A stretch of 37,752 nt of DNA from Halorubrum lipolyticum DSM 21995 (GTDB lineage: Archaea > Halobacteriota > Halobacteria > Halobacteriales > Haloferacaceae), in assembly GCF_000337375.1 (NCBI RefSeq), contig NZ_AOJG01000033.1, positions 1 to 37,752 on the forward strand, written 5' to 3'. The position numbers and the translations under genes are program-made. Below, piece by piece: positions 23,882 through 33,180 of the stretch. Below the pieces are notes generated by a model. The model was not told the origin of the DNA. It saw only the letters and a list, made by a program, of their open reading frames with translations, and made no database searches. How positions within the stretch are numbered: the first letter of the stretch is position 1; every line of letters begins with the position of its first letter.

Positions 23882-23964
23882 ACATGAACCACCACCGCGC
23901 GACTTTTAACCGTTGTTCTTTGCCCTCGCCCTCCGTACGGCCGATTGCGACGCGATACCGTGGT

Positions 23965-25200
23965 TCACCCGACGATCAGCGGCCCGATCAGCACCCCCAT
24001 CAGGTGGACCCGTCGGGCGCCGACCCGCGGCGGGACGAGCCCCAGCGCCCCGGCGAGGACGAACACGCCGACGCCGAACGCCCCCGCGAAGGCGAACGAG
24101 ATCCCAGAGAGCAGCGCCAGCACGCCGACGGAGAGCCGCGTGTAGTCCGCGTTCCCGACGACGCGGAGGTAGGCGTCGCCGACCAGCAACACGAGCGCGA
24201 ACCCGCACGCCGAGGCGGTCGCGGCCGCGACGAGTAGGATCGGGAGCGCGAAGGGGACCTCGGCGCGGTCGATCGCGACGGTCACGCCCGTCCGCGGCGT
24301 CCCGAGCGCGACGAGCGCGAACAGCGCGAAAATGGTATTCGCCGTGTTCGCGCCGCTCGTGGCGACGACGAACCCGCGGTCCGACTCGTCGCGCGGGACC
24401 GCCGGCAGCGCAGCGACCGCCGCGATGGCCGCGGAGACGCCCGGCACGTAGCCGACGACCGCGCCCGCGAGCGACCCGCCGCCCGCGCTGGCGGCGAGCC
24501 CGCGGCGGCTCATCGCGATTCGGGCGTCGGCCTGCGGCGGCACGCCGCCGCCGCGCATCGCCTCGACGAGCACCGGGGCGCCGAACAGCCCGGCGAAAAG
24601 TGGCGCGAGGACGCCGCCCGCGTCGAGTGGTGCCGACGGGTCGGCGTCGAGCGTCGCGAGACCGAGCGCGGCGCTCGCGAGGAACGCGACGAGCCCGCCG
24701 AGCGCGGCCCGTTTCGACGATTCGGTGAGCACGAGGAAGGCGACGACGCCGCCGAGAAGCAGCGGGAGGTGCGCTCTGACGACGGGGTAGCCCCGTACCA
24801 TGACCCACGTGATCGGGACCGCGAGCGGGACCGCGAGCGCGACCGCGAGCCCCGATCCGACCGCGGACAGCCGGACTGCCTCCCGGCCGCGTCCCGCCAC
24901 CACGAGCCGGTGACCCGGCAGCGCCGCGACCGCGGTGGCCGCGTCCGGGACGCCGAGCGCGAGGGCGGGCACGATGTCGAGGAAGGAGTGGACCACGCCC
25001 GCGCCGAGCATCGCGACGCCGACGAGCAGCGGGTCGGCGGAGATCGAGGGGGCGACTCCCGCGAGCAGCAGCGCGAAGTTGTTGGCGTGGAGCCCCGGAA
25101 CGAGCCCGCTCGCCGTCCCGAGCGCGACGCCGCCGCACAGGAACGCCAGCGCCGCCGCCGCGAACCCCGGATCGACGACGGGTCGGACCAGCGCGTCCAT
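23965..25200 (-). CDS. TctA-like permease (tripartite tricarboxylate transporter family)
   Basis: A 411-residue integral membrane protein with about 10-12 hydrophobic segments. TctA-type glycine-rich signatures occur twice: GTASGLVPGLHANNFALLLAG near residue 30, and AGAVVGYVPGVSAAIAAVA near 250, each close to the start of a half. Bacterial TctA works with TctB and a periplasmic TctC; no such partners are nearby, as is usual for archaeal homologues, so it may work alone. Substrate unknown. On the minus strand GTTTATCC near 25225-25232 lies about 28 bases before the ATG at 25200, which supports this start over the longer frame from 25296. Confidence 0.75.
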   Translation of the reverse strand: MDALVRPVVDPGFAAAALAFLCGGVALGTASGLVPGLHANNFALLLAGVAPSISADPLLVGVAMLGAGVVHSFLDIVPALALGVPDAATAVAALPGHRLVVAGRGREAVRLSAVGSGLAVALAVPLAVPITWVMVRGYPVVRAHLPLLLGGVVAFLVLTESSKRAALGGLVAFLASAALGLATLDADPSAPLDAGGVLAPLFAGLFGAPVLVEAMRGGGVPPQADARIAMSRRGLAASAGGGSLAGAVVGYVPGVSAAIAAVAALPAVPRDESDRGFVVATSGANTANTIFALFALVALGTPRTGVTVAIDRAEVPFALPILLVAAATASACGFALVLLVGDAYLRVVGNADYTRLSVGVLALLSGISFAFAGAFGVGVFVLAGALGLVPPRVGARRVHLMGVLIGPLIVG

Positions 25201-25327
25201 CGCGACGAGGTGGCCGCGGCTCCCCGGATAAACGTGGGGACCGGCCGACCACGGGTCACCGCCGACGGCGACCGCGAGAGCCGCGGCTCGGCGCAAACGA
25301 AACGAACCGACAGAAACTCGAACCCGC

Positions 25328-25522
25328 TTACGCCTTCTGTGCCGCCTGCGCCTTCTTCTGGGTGACGTAGCCGGCGATCCGGTTGCGCACGCCCTTCGAC
25401 TCGACGGTCGTCAGCGCGGTGACGCTCTCCTTGTTCGTCTCGAAGTCCGTGTTGAACGAGTCGGGGTACCGCTCAAGCAGGACGTTCCCGAGCTGCTTGA
25501 TGTACTTGGGCTTGATGGCCAT
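25328..25522 (-). CDS. rps17e: Ribosomal protein S17e
   Basis: A 64-residue small-subunit ribosomal protein present in archaea and eukaryotes. It starts AIKPKYIKQLGNVLLERYPD and contains FNTDFETNKESV and GVRNRIAGYVTQKK, full length for archaeal S17e. A TATA-like CTTTTAGT (minus strand, 25549-25556) lies about 30 bases before the start, so it has its own promoter in the gap after the cofD operon. Confidence 0.95.
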   Translation of the reverse strand: MAIKPKYIKQLGNVLLERYPDSFNTDFETNKESVTALTTVESKGVRNRIAGYVTQKKAQAAQKA

Positions 25523-25601
25523 ACCGAGCGATACCGCCGGCCCGAACTAAAAGGGTTCGTTACGCCGCGAGCGGGCCGCAGGCGCGCTCGCGCCGACCGC
25601 T

Positions 25602-26273
25602 TCACGGCTCTTCACCGTCTCGGCCGCTTCGCGACTCCCCGCTTCCCGCCCGCTCCCGCCACCCGGTCGCCTCGTCGATCCCGGCGAACGCCTCGCGCTC
25701 GGCCGGGCCGCCGCACCGGTCGACCACGTCGGCGAAGTACCGCAGTCGGTCGAGGAGTTCGTCCGCGTCGAACCCCGGCACGTCCAGCCGCGAGGCCGCC
25801 ACCGTCGCGTCGACGACCGCGCCGAACCCGCGATTGATCGTGGGAACGCGCTCTCTCACGACCGCGTGGTCGACCGGGTCGAGCGCCCACGTCCGGACCG
25901 TCGTCTCGCCCTCGGTCTCGCTCCCGACCTCCTCGACGGTCACCTCGACCCACGCGTCCGCGGTCGGGAGCACCGGTTCGTCGACCTCGCGGACGGTCAG
26001 CGCGGCGTCGACGAACGTCCGCGGGTCGGCCGTGAACTGGACGACGCCGCCGCCGCGCTCGGCGAAGTTCCGCCACGTCCGGGTGCGCCCGTACGTCCGC
26101 GCGGTAACGGGGTCGCACGGGTCGTCCGGCGCGTGGAGGCCGAGCGCCGCGACGTTCCAGCGGTCGTTCGGCCCGAGCGTCGTCACGACCGACTCGGTGA
26201 CGCCCCGGAGGGCGACCGGCCAGCCGTCGGGGGCGGAATCCGTGTCGCGGTCGCCGCGGTCGGTCCCGCTCAC
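25602..26273 (-). CDS. DUF447-family protein
   Basis: A 223-residue protein starting at GTG that overlaps the stop of the CitG-like gene (GTGA). Segments LRGVTESVVTTLGPNDRWNVA, RTWRNFAERGGGVVQFT and INRGFGAVVDATVAASRLD are characteristic of DUF447, a family with a flavin-reductase-like split-barrel appearance. As I recall, DUF447 and CitG-like genes occur together in tetrahydromethanopterin gene clusters of methylotrophs, so a role in a pterin-like or other C1 cofactor is possible. It ends the four-gene operon that begins with cofD. Confidence 0.7.
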   Translation of the reverse strand: MSGTDRGDRDTDSAPDGWPVALRGVTESVVTTLGPNDRWNVAALGLHAPDDPCDPVTARTYGRTRTWRNFAERGGGVVQFTADPRTFVDAALTVREVDEPVLPTADAWVEVTVEEVGSETEGETTVRTWALDPVDHAVVRERVPTINRGFGAVVDATVAASRLDVPGFDADELLDRLRYFADVVDRCGGPAEREAFAGIDEATGWRERAGSGESRSGRDGEEP

Positions 26274-27199
26274 CGCTCCACCTCCGTCCCGCGGCGGAGG
26301 GCGACGTACAGCGCCGCGCAGGTGAGGTCGGCGGTCGTCCCGGGGTTGATCCCCTCGTCGACGAACGCGGCCGCCAGCTCCTCCGCGGCGTCGAGGTCGG
26401 CGCCGTGGACCGCGGCGGCGTCGATCGTCTCGGAAGTCGAGCGTTCCCCCGCGAGCAGCGCGGCGGCTCGATCGCTGGCCTCGCGGGCCCTCTCCGGACC
26501 GTGGTTCGCCGCGACCAGCGTGTCGGGCTCGGCCGCGAGCAGCCCGAGGAACGCCCTGGCCGCCCGGTCGGTCAGGGGGCCCTCGTCGCTCCGGATCCAC
26601 TCGGCCGCGCGGAACGTCCGCGGGAACCCCTCGACCCACTCCTGCGCGTTGCGGTCGGGGATCCTGTCGGCGTCGTCGGCCGCCGAGAGCGCCATCACGT
26701 CCCGCAGGGTCACGCCCCGCTCCCGGAGCGCGGGGGCCGCGTCGCCCCCGCGGCGCACGTCGAGGTCGTCGGCGTCCGCCGGCGGGTCCGCCACCGCCAC
26801 GTCGACGTGCTCGAACGCGCGGTAGAACGCGACGGCGTCGTCGACGGTCGTCCCTCTGGTGACTCGATCGACGGCCGCGGGGGAGAGGTCGCTATCGTCT
26901 TCGCCGGTCGCGACGGTCGCCCGCACCAGCGGAACGAGCAGGAGGAGACAGCCGAACTGGGTGTTCGTTCCGGCCCGCGCCGCCATCCCCGCGACGCCGC
27001 GCTCGAAGGCGCGGCCGATCCCCGCCTCACCGTCAGCGGCCAGTTCGAGCCCCTCGCGGGCGCCGACCGCCCCGCCGAGGAACGCCTCGAACCGGAGGTC
27101 GTCGAGGTCGCGATGCCGGTCGACGTTGCCCGGTTTCGGCGTCCCCGCGACTTCCAGCAGGAGTGCGAGCGTCGCGTCGTCGACGGGGTCGGGTCTCAC
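26270..27199 (-). CDS. CitG-like protein (triphosphoribosyl-dephospho-CoA synthase family)
   Basis: A 309-residue, mostly helical protein. The N terminus LLLEVAGTPKPGNVDRHRD is the family signature (E-x-x-x-x-P-K-P-G-N-V-x-x), and GTNTQFGCLLLLVPL (about 90-104) is the second nucleotide-binding block; a third is DEGINPGTTADLTCA near the C terminus. Bacterial CitG/MdcB attach a ribosyl group to dephospho-CoA to build the citrate or malonate lyase prosthetic group. No citrate lyase genes are near, so the substrate here probably differs. GTG start and TGA stop both sit in GTGA overlaps with neighbours. Confidence 0.8.
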   Translation of the reverse strand: MRPDPVDDATLALLLEVAGTPKPGNVDRHRDLDDLRFEAFLGGAVGAREGLELAADGEAGIGRAFERGVAGMAARAGTNTQFGCLLLLVPLVRATVATGEDDSDLSPAAVDRVTRGTTVDDAVAFYRAFEHVDVAVADPPADADDLDVRRGGDAAPALRERGVTLRDVMALSAADDADRIPDRNAQEWVEGFPRTFRAAEWIRSDEGPLTDRAARAFLGLLAAEPDTLVAANHGPERAREASDRAAALLAGERSTSETIDAAAVHGADLDAAEELAAAFVDEGINPGTTADLTCAALYVALRRGTEVER

Positions 27200-28044
27200 G
27201 GCGGCGCCTCCGGCGGGGTCGCCGAGCCCTCACCGAGCAGCTCCCCCGCCCGCCACGCCGCCACCGCGTCGGCGACCCGAGAGAGGGCTTCCGGGCGCTC
27301 GCTCGGCCGGCCGACGCTCACGGCGTCCGCGCCGTACGCGGCGTACTCGGCGACCGTCTCCCGGCCCCGGACGCCGTTGTTGGCGATCACGGCGAGGTCG
27401 TCGCGGGGGTTCTCGGGCTCGCCCGTCGACCGGCCGGCGGTGAGTTCGCCGACGACGCCCTCCGAGTCCATCGCGTCGACGTGGAGCCAGTCGGCGCCCG
27501 CGGCCGCGACCGCGTCCGCGACGGCGACGAGGTCGACGCCGGGGACCTCGGCGCGGACCTTCACGCTCGTCGTCGCGCCGGTCTCGGCGGCGGCGGCCAC
27601 GTAGTCGGCGAGGCGGCCGGCGTCCCGGAGGAGCGACTCGCCGCAGCCGACCGCACGGAGTTCGGGCTGCCGGCAGTGCGCGTTCACCTCGCAGACCGCG
27701 TCGCGCTCGGCGCAGACCGCCGCCGCCTCGCGGACCGGGTCGACGGTCGCGCTCCGGACGTTGACGCCGGGGATGACGGGGGTCTCGGCGAGGCGACCGA
27801 GCTGGCGGTCGATCCACGCGAGCGGATCTCCGGGGAGGAACTCCGAGCGGTCGCGGGCGACGAGGTCGCGCGCGGCGGCCCGACTGGCCGGGTCGAGCGC
27901 GATCCCCCCGAGGACCGCGGCGTCGACGTGCGGGGCCGCGGCCCGCGCCCAGTCCGCGTCGGCCGCGCCGCTGAGGCTGGCCGCGACGAGGAACGGGCTC
28001 GGGGGCGGGAGTGAAGGTGGAGCCCCCTCGCCGGTCGCCGTCAC
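27196..28044 (-). CDS. Dihydrouridine-synthase-like TIM-barrel flavoprotein
   Basis: A 282-residue protein with order and motifs of the Dus/dihydroorotate dehydrogenase-like barrel: [14 protein letters not shown] at the N terminus, [31 protein letters not shown] (about 127-144), [23 protein letters not shown] and [14 protein letters not shown], the last being the FMN phosphate site. The segment VNAHCRQPE replaces the usual Dus motif N-x-G-C-P, so it may not modify tRNA. Start GTG 28044 overlaps the cofD stop (GTGA). Context suggests a cofactor-related reaction. The fold is fairly sure; the substrate is not. Confidence 0.7.
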   Translation of the reverse strand: MTATGEGAPPSLPPPSPFLVAASLSGAADADWARAAAPHVDAAVLGGIALDPASRAAARDLVARDRSEFLPGDPLAWIDRQLGRLAETPVIPGVNVRSATVDPVREAAAVCAERDAVCEVNAHCRQPELRAVGCGESLLRDAGRLADYVAAAAETGATTSVKVRAEVPGVDLVAVADAVAAAGADWLHVDAMDSEGVVGELTAGRSTGEPENPRDDLAVIANNGVRGRETVAEYAAYGADAVSVGRPSERPEALSRVADAVAAWRAGELLGEGSATPPEAPP

Positions 28045-29081
28045 TCCGCCACCTCCGCGTCCGCTTCCGTCTCGGCCTCTCCGTCCGCCACCGCCGCCAG
28101 CGCGCGCTCGCACGCCCGAGCGACGCGCTCGGCGTCGCCCGCGTCGTCGATGCGGGTGTCGGTGCGCTCGACGTGCCGATCGGGAAGCTCGGTCGGATCG
28201 TCGTCGTCGAGGACGAGCGCGTCCGCGAACGGGTACGCCTCGGCGACGCCCGCGGTGGAGGGGTCGCGGCCGACGCCGGCCATCAGGTCGGCGGCGGGGC
28301 CGGAGAACACCTCGTCGCCGACGAACGGCGAGACGGCGACCACGGGGGTCGCCGACAGCGCCGCCTCGACGCCTGGGAGCGCGAGCATCGGGCCGACGCT
28401 CGTCACGGGGTTCGAGGGTCCGATCACGACGGGGTCGGCGAGCGCCTCGCGGACGGCGGCGGTCGGCTCCGCGTCCGCCGCGCCCCGGAACTCCACGTCG
28501 GCGACCGCCGGCTCGCCCCGGCGCGCGACCCAGTACTCCTGGAAGTGGATCGTCTCGCCCGCCTCGGTGTGGACCAGCGTCGCGACCGGGTCGTCGGACA
28601 TCGGGAGGAGGTCGACGTCGAGGCCGAAGGCGTCCGCGAGGGTACAGATCGCCTCGGTGAGCGACTTCCCCTCGTCGAGCAGGCTCGTGCGCGTGACGTG
28701 GACCGCGCGGTCGCGGTCGCCGATCTCCATGAACTCGCCGACGCCCGAGAAGCGCCGCCAGCGGGCTATCTCGCGGCCCGCCGTCTGCGCGGCGTCGTCG
28801 AGGTATCGGGGGGCCGTCTCGAGTCCGACCTCGTCGGCGAGCCGGCGCAACTCCTCGTGAGTCGTCGTCGTGTCGTCCGCGATCCCCCACCACGTCTCGC
28901 GGTCGAGGACGCCGCCGCCGGCGAACAGAACGGTGTCGACGTCGGGGCAGACGAGGTGGCCGCCGAGCTCGACGTCGTCGCCCGTGTTGGCGACGACCGA
29001 AATCTCCCCGGGGTCCCACACGCGGGTCGCCCCGTCGAGGAGCTTCGGCGTCCCCGTGCCGCCGGCGAGGAAGGTAACCAT
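28041..29081 (-). CDS. cofD: 2-phospho-L-lactate transferase CofD
   Basis: A 346-residue enzyme that transfers the phospholactyl (or related) moiety to the deazaflavin precursor FO in coenzyme F420 synthesis. It starts [17 protein letters not shown], the nucleotide-binding loop, then [20 protein letters not shown] and GWWG-like [19 protein letters not shown] (about 230) and [15 protein letters not shown] (about 255) are the other conserved sites. The acidic C-terminal tail of about 20 residues is a haloarchaeal trait. A TATA-like GATACAAAT (minus strand, about 29105-29113) lies 28 bases before the ATG. It heads a four-gene operon. Confidence 0.93.
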   Translation of the reverse strand: MVTFLAGGTGTPKLLDGATRVWDPGEISVVANTGDDVELGGHLVCPDVDTVLFAGGGVLDRETWWGIADDTTTTHEELRRLADEVGLETAPRYLDDAAQTAGREIARWRRFSGVGEFMEIGDRDRAVHVTRTSLLDEGKSLTEAICTLADAFGLDVDLLPMSDDPVATLVHTEAGETIHFQEYWVARRGEPAVADVEFRGAADAEPTAAVREALADPVVIGPSNPVTSVGPMLALPGVEAALSATPVVAVSPFVGDEVFSGPAADLMAGVGRDPSTAGVAEAYPFADALVLDDDDPTELPDRHVERTDTRIDDAGDAERVARACERALAAVADGEAETEADAEVAE

Positions 29082-29169
29082 ACCGGCGCAAGGCGGCGGG
29101 CGGATTTGTATCCTCGCCTCCGCGGGCGGCGACGACCGCCGTTCTCACCCGACGCGCGCCCGCGGCGAG

Positions 29170-30519
29170 TCACCGCTCCGGGGTCCCCTCCGGCCCGTCA
29201 CCGAACCGCCGCCTGAGCAGGTACGTCGCCCCGCCGATCCCGGCCGCCGCGCCGGCGACGCCGAACCCCGGTGCGCTGTCGTTCACCGCGCCGTCGCTCT
29301 CGTCGGTCCCCGCCGACCCGTCGCCGCCGGGCGCCGACTCCCCCGACCGCACCGGCCCGCGGTGCCCGAGCGTCTCCAGGTCGGCGCGCGACCCCTCGCT
29401 GGACCCGTCGACCCCGGCGTCGACCGCGTGGAGACCGAAATCGGCGCTCCCGACGAAGACGGTACCGTCGGCGACCGTCGGCGACGAGTCGACCCGGTCG
29501 CCGGTCTCGAAGGTCCATTGCCGCTCCCCGGTCTCCGCGTCGACGGCGTAGAGGTTCCCGTCTTGGCTCCCGACGAAGACGACCCCGCCGGCGACCGTCG
29601 GCGACGAGTCGATCGCGACCGTCGGCGACGAGTCGATCCGGTCTCCGGTCCCGAACTCCCATCGCTGCTCGCCCGACTCGGCGTCGACCGCGTAGAGGGT
29701 CTGATCCCGGCTCCCGACGAAGGCGGTGCCGTCGGCGACGGTCGGGGACGACGAGACCTCCGCGTCGGTCTCGAACTCCCATCGCCGCTCGCCCGAGTCG
29801 GCATCGACCGCGTACAGGCGTCCGTCGGTGCTCCCGACGAAGGCGATGTCGCCGGCGACGGTCGGGGACGACGAGACGGCGCCGCCGGTCTCGAAGGTCC
29901 ACCGTCGGTCGCCGCTCGTCGCGTCCACCGCGTAGAGGGCGGAATCGACGCTCCCGACGAAGACGGTATCGCGGGCGACCGTCGGGGAGGAGAAGACGAC
30001 GTCGTCGGTCTCGAAGGTCCACCGCCGGTCGCCGCTCGCCGCGTCGACGGCGTAGAGGTTCCCGTCGTTGCTCCCGACGAAGGCGGTCCCGGCGACGACC
30101 GTCGGCGACGACTGGATCGGCTCAGGAGTCTCGAAGGCCCACTGCTGCTCGCCCGCGTCAGCGTCGACGGCGTAGAGGCTACCGTCGGCGCTCCCGAAGA
30201 AGGCGGTGCCGTCGGCGACGGTCGGGGACGACCAGACCTGATTCCCGGTCTCGAAGACCCACTCCCGCTCGCCCGTGCTCGCGTCGACCGCGTACACGTT
30301 GTCGTCCCACGCTCCGACGAGGACGGCGCCGTCGGCGACCGTCGGCGACGAGAACACGACCCCGTCGGTCTCGAAGACCCACTCCCGGTCGCCCTGTTCG
30401 GCGGCGACCGAACCGGAGGCGCTCGCCCCGAGCACGCCCAGTGCGGCGAGTCCGCCGACGGTTTTGAGGGCTCGACGACGGCTCGCGAAACGACGCTCGC
30501 GCTGTGGAGGGCACGTCAT
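29170..30519 (-). CDS. Tat-exported PQQ-type beta-propeller protein with PGF-CTERM-like anchor
   Basis: A 449-residue secreted protein. The N terminus has a twin-arginine signal, ASRRRALKTVGGLAALGVLG, with cleavage likely after VAA. Eight repeats follow, each with the pattern SSPTVADG-x-FVGS-x-DG-x-LYAVDA-x-x-GE-x-x-W-x-FET, giving an eight-bladed PQQ/quinoprotein-type propeller. A Ser/Gly/Asp-rich linker and APGFGVAGAAAGIGGA plus TYLLRRR form a PGF-CTERM-type archaeosortase signal, so it is probably lipid-anchored on the cell surface. Repeat 7 holds an 8-residue tandem duplication (SSPTVAID). No PQQ-dehydrogenase catalytic residues are evident; binding or assembly is likelier. ATG 30519 is chosen because it starts the signal peptide. 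Confidence 0.85.
   Translation of the reverse strand: MTCPPQRERRFASRRRALKTVGGLAALGVLGASASGSVAAEQGDREWVFETDGVVFSSPTVADGAVLVGAWDDNVYAVDASTGEREWVFETGNQVWSSPTVADGTAFFGSADGSLYAVDADAGEQQWAFETPEPIQSSPTVVAGTAFVGSNDGNLYAVDAASGDRRWTFETDDVVFSSPTVARDTVFVGSVDSALYAVDATSGDRRWTFETGGAVSSSPTVAGDIAFVGSTDGRLYAVDADSGERRWEFETDAEVSSSPTVADGTAFVGSRDQTLYAVDAESGEQRWEFGTGDRIDSSPTVAIDSSPTVAGGVVFVGSQDGNLYAVDAETGERQWTFETGDRVDSSPTVADGTVFVGSADFGLHAVDAGVDGSSEGSRADLETLGHRGPVRSGESAPGGDGSAGTDESDGAVNDSAPGFGVAGAAAGIGGATYLLRRRFGDGPEGTPER
29591..29638. repeat. Perfect 24-bp tandem duplication inside the propeller gene
   Basis: Bases 29591-29614 are repeated exactly at 29615-29638. The duplication is in frame and adds eight residues to repeat 7, where all other repeats are of constant length. 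Confidence 0.9.
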
Positions 30520-30904
30520 GTTCGGGAATATCTCTCCGATTGACAAGTATCTGATGGAGGGGGAACCGCAGTTCCGTGACCGGGACGGAGAATCGCTCGC
30601 CGTCGGCGGGGCCGTCCCGTCGCCGGCGACCACACAGGTACGGTAAGTCACATGTCGTGCGCACCGAAACCGACGCCGGAAGACCCACTTCTCTCCATGA
30701 ATTTCACGACGGAGGCCATACACCCGGCCGTCGGACGGTTCCGTCGTCTCGATCCCCGTTAGCGACGCGACAACCGTCGAGTTCGACCGGAACGCCGCCT
30801 TCCTCCGGCACACGTCTCTCGGGCCGTTCTCCCGCCTCCTGTCCTGTTCCTCACGGTCGGGACGGTCGCCTCGGTGTTCCTCGGCCGGGTCGACACGCGG
30901 ACGA
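30520..30904. other. Gene-free stretch between the propeller and asparaginase genes
   Basis: About 385 bases. Open frames exist but show no recognisable family or haloarchaeal amino-acid composition. One short stretch (about 30840-30885) would encode a hydrophobic segment like VLFLTVGTVASVFLGRV, possibly the remnant of a membrane protein; this is weak. Confidence 0.35.
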
Positions 30905-31822
30905 CTACCGTTCGGCCGCGCTCGTCTGCATCCCCTCGGTGTTGAACGCGCTCCCCGCGTCCTCGTCGCCGAGGACGATGACGCCGGCGCCCGACCCGGT
31001 TATCTCCTCGAACTCACCAATCGCTCGGTCGGCCGCCTCCTGCGCGCTCAGCCCGTCGTCGAGGTGATCCACGGCCCGCCGCGAGAGCGTGACGCGCGCG
31101 ATGTCCTCGCCGGCGCCCGTCGCGCTCGCGCCGCCGGCCTCGGTACAGAAGAACCCCGAGCCGACCTGCGGCACGTCGCCGACGCGCCCGGCGAGCGCGA
31201 ACGACCGGCCGCCGGTGGAGGTCGCCGCGGCGAACGTCTCGCCGTCCGTCGCCACCGCGCCGACGGTGTCGTGGTCGGGCGCGTCGCCCCCGGCTTCTTC
31301 CGGCTCGCCGCAGTCTGCGCCTCCGCCGGCCTGGTCGTCGCCCGACCCGAACCGCGTCGCGAGCCAGTCGAGGTGCGCGCGCGGGCCGCCCTGCGGCGGG
31401 TCCTCCGCCTCGTACCGCTCGCGCTTCTCGTCCGTGAGCAGGTCGACGCCCGTCTCGATCCCGAACTCGCCCGCGAGGTCGACCGCGTGCTCGCCGGAGA
31501 CGAAGACGTGGGGCGTCTCCGAGTGGACGACGCGGGCGACGCTCGCCGCGTGCTCGACGCCCGGCATCGAGCAGGCCGCGCCGACCTCGCGATCGGAGGT
31601 CATCACGCCCGCGTCGGTGCGGACGACGCCGTCGGACTGGACCGCGCCGCCGACGCCGGCGTTGAAGCGCGGGTCCGATTCGAGGACGCCGAGCGCCGCC
31701 TCGACCGCGCCGAGGGGCGTGTCGGCGTCGACGCCGCGGCGGGTCGCCTCGTCGAGCGTCGCCTGTCTGGGTGCCGGCTCGTCGGGGCGTCCCCCGGCGC
31801 CGCCGTGAGCGATGACGCGCAT
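30905..31822 (-). CDS. Isoaspartyl peptidase / plant-type L-asparaginase
   Basis: A 305-residue Ntn-hydrolase precursor. It starts MRVIAHGGAGGRP, has RFNAGVGGAVQSDG near residue 52 and the autocleavage site DHDTVGAVATDG near residue 183, where Thr becomes the N-terminal nucleophile of the beta subunit; GGRSFALAGRVGDVPQVGSG and ASATGAGEDIARV complete the active site. It should hydrolyse beta-aspartyl dipeptides or asparagine. The alpha subunit ends with an unusual Gly/Glu/Asp-rich linker before the cleavage site. The start at 31822 places the family N terminus at residue 1; the frame is open further upstream. Confidence 0.9.
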   Translation of the reverse strand: MRVIAHGGAGGRPDEPAPRQATLDEATRRGVDADTPLGAVEAALGVLESDPRFNAGVGGAVQSDGVVRTDAGVMTSDREVGAACSMPGVEHAASVARVVHSETPHVFVSGEHAVDLAGEFGIETGVDLLTDEKRERYEAEDPPQGGPRAHLDWLATRFGSGDDQAGGGADCGEPEEAGGDAPDHDTVGAVATDGETFAAATSTGGRSFALAGRVGDVPQVGSGFFCTEAGGASATGAGEDIARVTLSRRAVDHLDDGLSAQEAADRAIGEFEEITGSGAGVIVLGDEDAGSAFNTEGMQTSAAER

Positions 31823-32120
31823 ACGCGGGGGTCGCGCGGCGCCCGGATAAGCGCGCGGAAAGCGGCGGGGCCGGTCCGGCTTCCGTCTCCTGCACCTCCG
31901 CTCCCGCACCTCTGTGACCGGGCGGCGGGCTTCTCGGGCGAAGAGACGGCGTCGGTGACGGTCTCGTCGGTCGACCGACGTCGCCGGGACCGGCGAGGTC
32001 CGGGTCCGGGACGTCGGCACGCGCGAGTGCCGGTGAGGGCCGGCGGTGAGTCGTCTCGGAGAGAACGAGCGAGCGTGTTCTCGACTGACACTTATCACCC
32101 CCGCGCTCGAAGCGAGCGAC
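31823..32120. other. Divergent spacer between asparaginase and glycosyltransferase genes
   Basis: About 298 bases. It includes the glycosyltransferase TATA-like CTTATC at 32091-32096. No gene or RNA is recognised in the rest. Confidence 0.4.
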
Positions 32121-33098
32121 GTGACCAGCACGGACCAGGACCGTCCGCCGACCTCCGTCCTCCTCCCGACCGCTCGCTGGACCGACGCCTGCGAGGAGGT
32201 GGCCGCACAGCTCGGCGCGGGCGACGAGCTGCTCGTGATCTGCGACACCGACGACGACTCGGTCGCCGACCGCCGCGGAACGACGCCCGAGGGCGTCAGA
32301 GTCGTCCTCGCCGGCGAGCCCGAGGGCTGCTCGGGGAAGGCGAACGCCATCGCCGCGGGGATGGAGACCGCCGCGCACGACCGACTCGTCTGGACCGACG
32401 ACGACTTCGCGCACCCGAGCGACTGGCTCGCGACGCTCTCCGACGACTACGAGCGACGGGGGCCGACGACGGAAATCCCGGTCTTCGTCGGGAGAGACCC
32501 CCTCGCTCGGCTGTTCGAGCCCGCCTACGCGATCGGCGGGACCGTCGCGGTCGCCGTCGGCGGGATCGTCTGGGGCGGCGCGGTCGTCTTCGAGCGCGAC
32601 GACCTCGAACGCCCCGAGTCGGCCTCCGACGCCGCCGCGAACGCCGCCGACCCGGAGGCGGCGCTCCTCGCCGACCTCCGCCGGACCGTCAGCGACGACG
32701 GGACCCTCACGGAGTACCTCGACGTGACGGCCGCGGACCGGACGCGGACGGTTCCCTGCGGCGGCTCGGTCCGGGGGTCCGTGGAGCGGTTCGTCCGGTT
32801 CTTCCGGATCGTGCGGTTCCACGACCCCCCCGCGGCCGCGTTCGACGTCGCCTTCGCGGTCGCGTTCGCCGCGCTGTGTCTGTTCGCGCCGGTGCTCGGC
32901 GTGGCGCTCGTCACCGCCGTCTCGGCCGGCGTCTACGCCGGGTTCGGGATCCGCCGAGCGACGTTCCTGCTCGCCGGGCCGTCGGTGCTCGTCTCGCCGC
33001 TCTTCCTCGCGTACGCGCTGGCGCGTCGGACGTTCGTCTGGGGCGGTCGGCGCTACCGGTGGCGGTCGCTGTTCGACGTGGAGGTGTTGTCCGCGTGA
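32121..33098 (+). CDS. Family 2 glycosyltransferase, membrane-associated
   Basis: A 325-residue protein with an N-terminal GT-A fold: TSVLLPTARWTDACEEVAAQL, ELLVICDTDDDS, GCSGKANAIAAGM (substrate-loop lysine) and the metal motif VWTDDDFAHPSDW. The C-terminal third has hydrophobic segments (about 230-300, around AFAVAFAALCLFAPVLGVAL and FLLAGPSVLVSPLFLAYAL), so it is probably membrane-bound and acts on a lipid or polyprenyl acceptor, like ceramide-glucosyltransferase relatives. Start GTG 32121 is chosen over an upstream ATG at 32046 because CTTATC at 32091-32096 is 28 bases before it. Donor and acceptor unknown. Confidence 0.8.
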   Translation: MTSTDQDRPPTSVLLPTARWTDACEEVAAQLGAGDELLVICDTDDDSVADRRGTTPEGVRVVLAGEPEGCSGKANAIAAGMETAAHDRLVWTDDDFAHPSDWLATLSDDYERRGPTTEIPVFVGRDPLARLFEPAYAIGGTVAVAVGGIVWGGAVVFERDDLERPESASDAAANAADPEAALLADLRRTVSDDGTLTEYLDVTAADRTRTVPCGGSVRGSVERFVRFFRIVRFHDPPAAAFDVAFAVAFAALCLFAPVLGVALVTAVSAGVYAGFGIRRATFLLAGPSVLVSPLFLAYALARRTFVWGGRRYRWRSLFDVEVLSA

Positions 33099-33174
33099 GG
33101 CCGGCTCCCTCGTGAGACCGGCGTAAACCCCCGATTTCGGGGTCTCTGGCGCCCAGCGGCAAAGCGGCAGGCAC

Positions 33175-33180
33175 TTTACG
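33175..33180 (+). promoter_or_regulatory. TATA box of icd
   Basis: TTTACG centred about 28 bases before the ATG at 33206, fitting a leaderless transcript. Confidence 0.45.

Noticed and set aside
28870-30543. A 557-codon plus-strand frame with regular internal repeats
   Set aside because: The repeats mirror the propeller repeats encoded on the opposite strand; that strand has a Tat signal, blade motifs and a C-terminal sorting signal.
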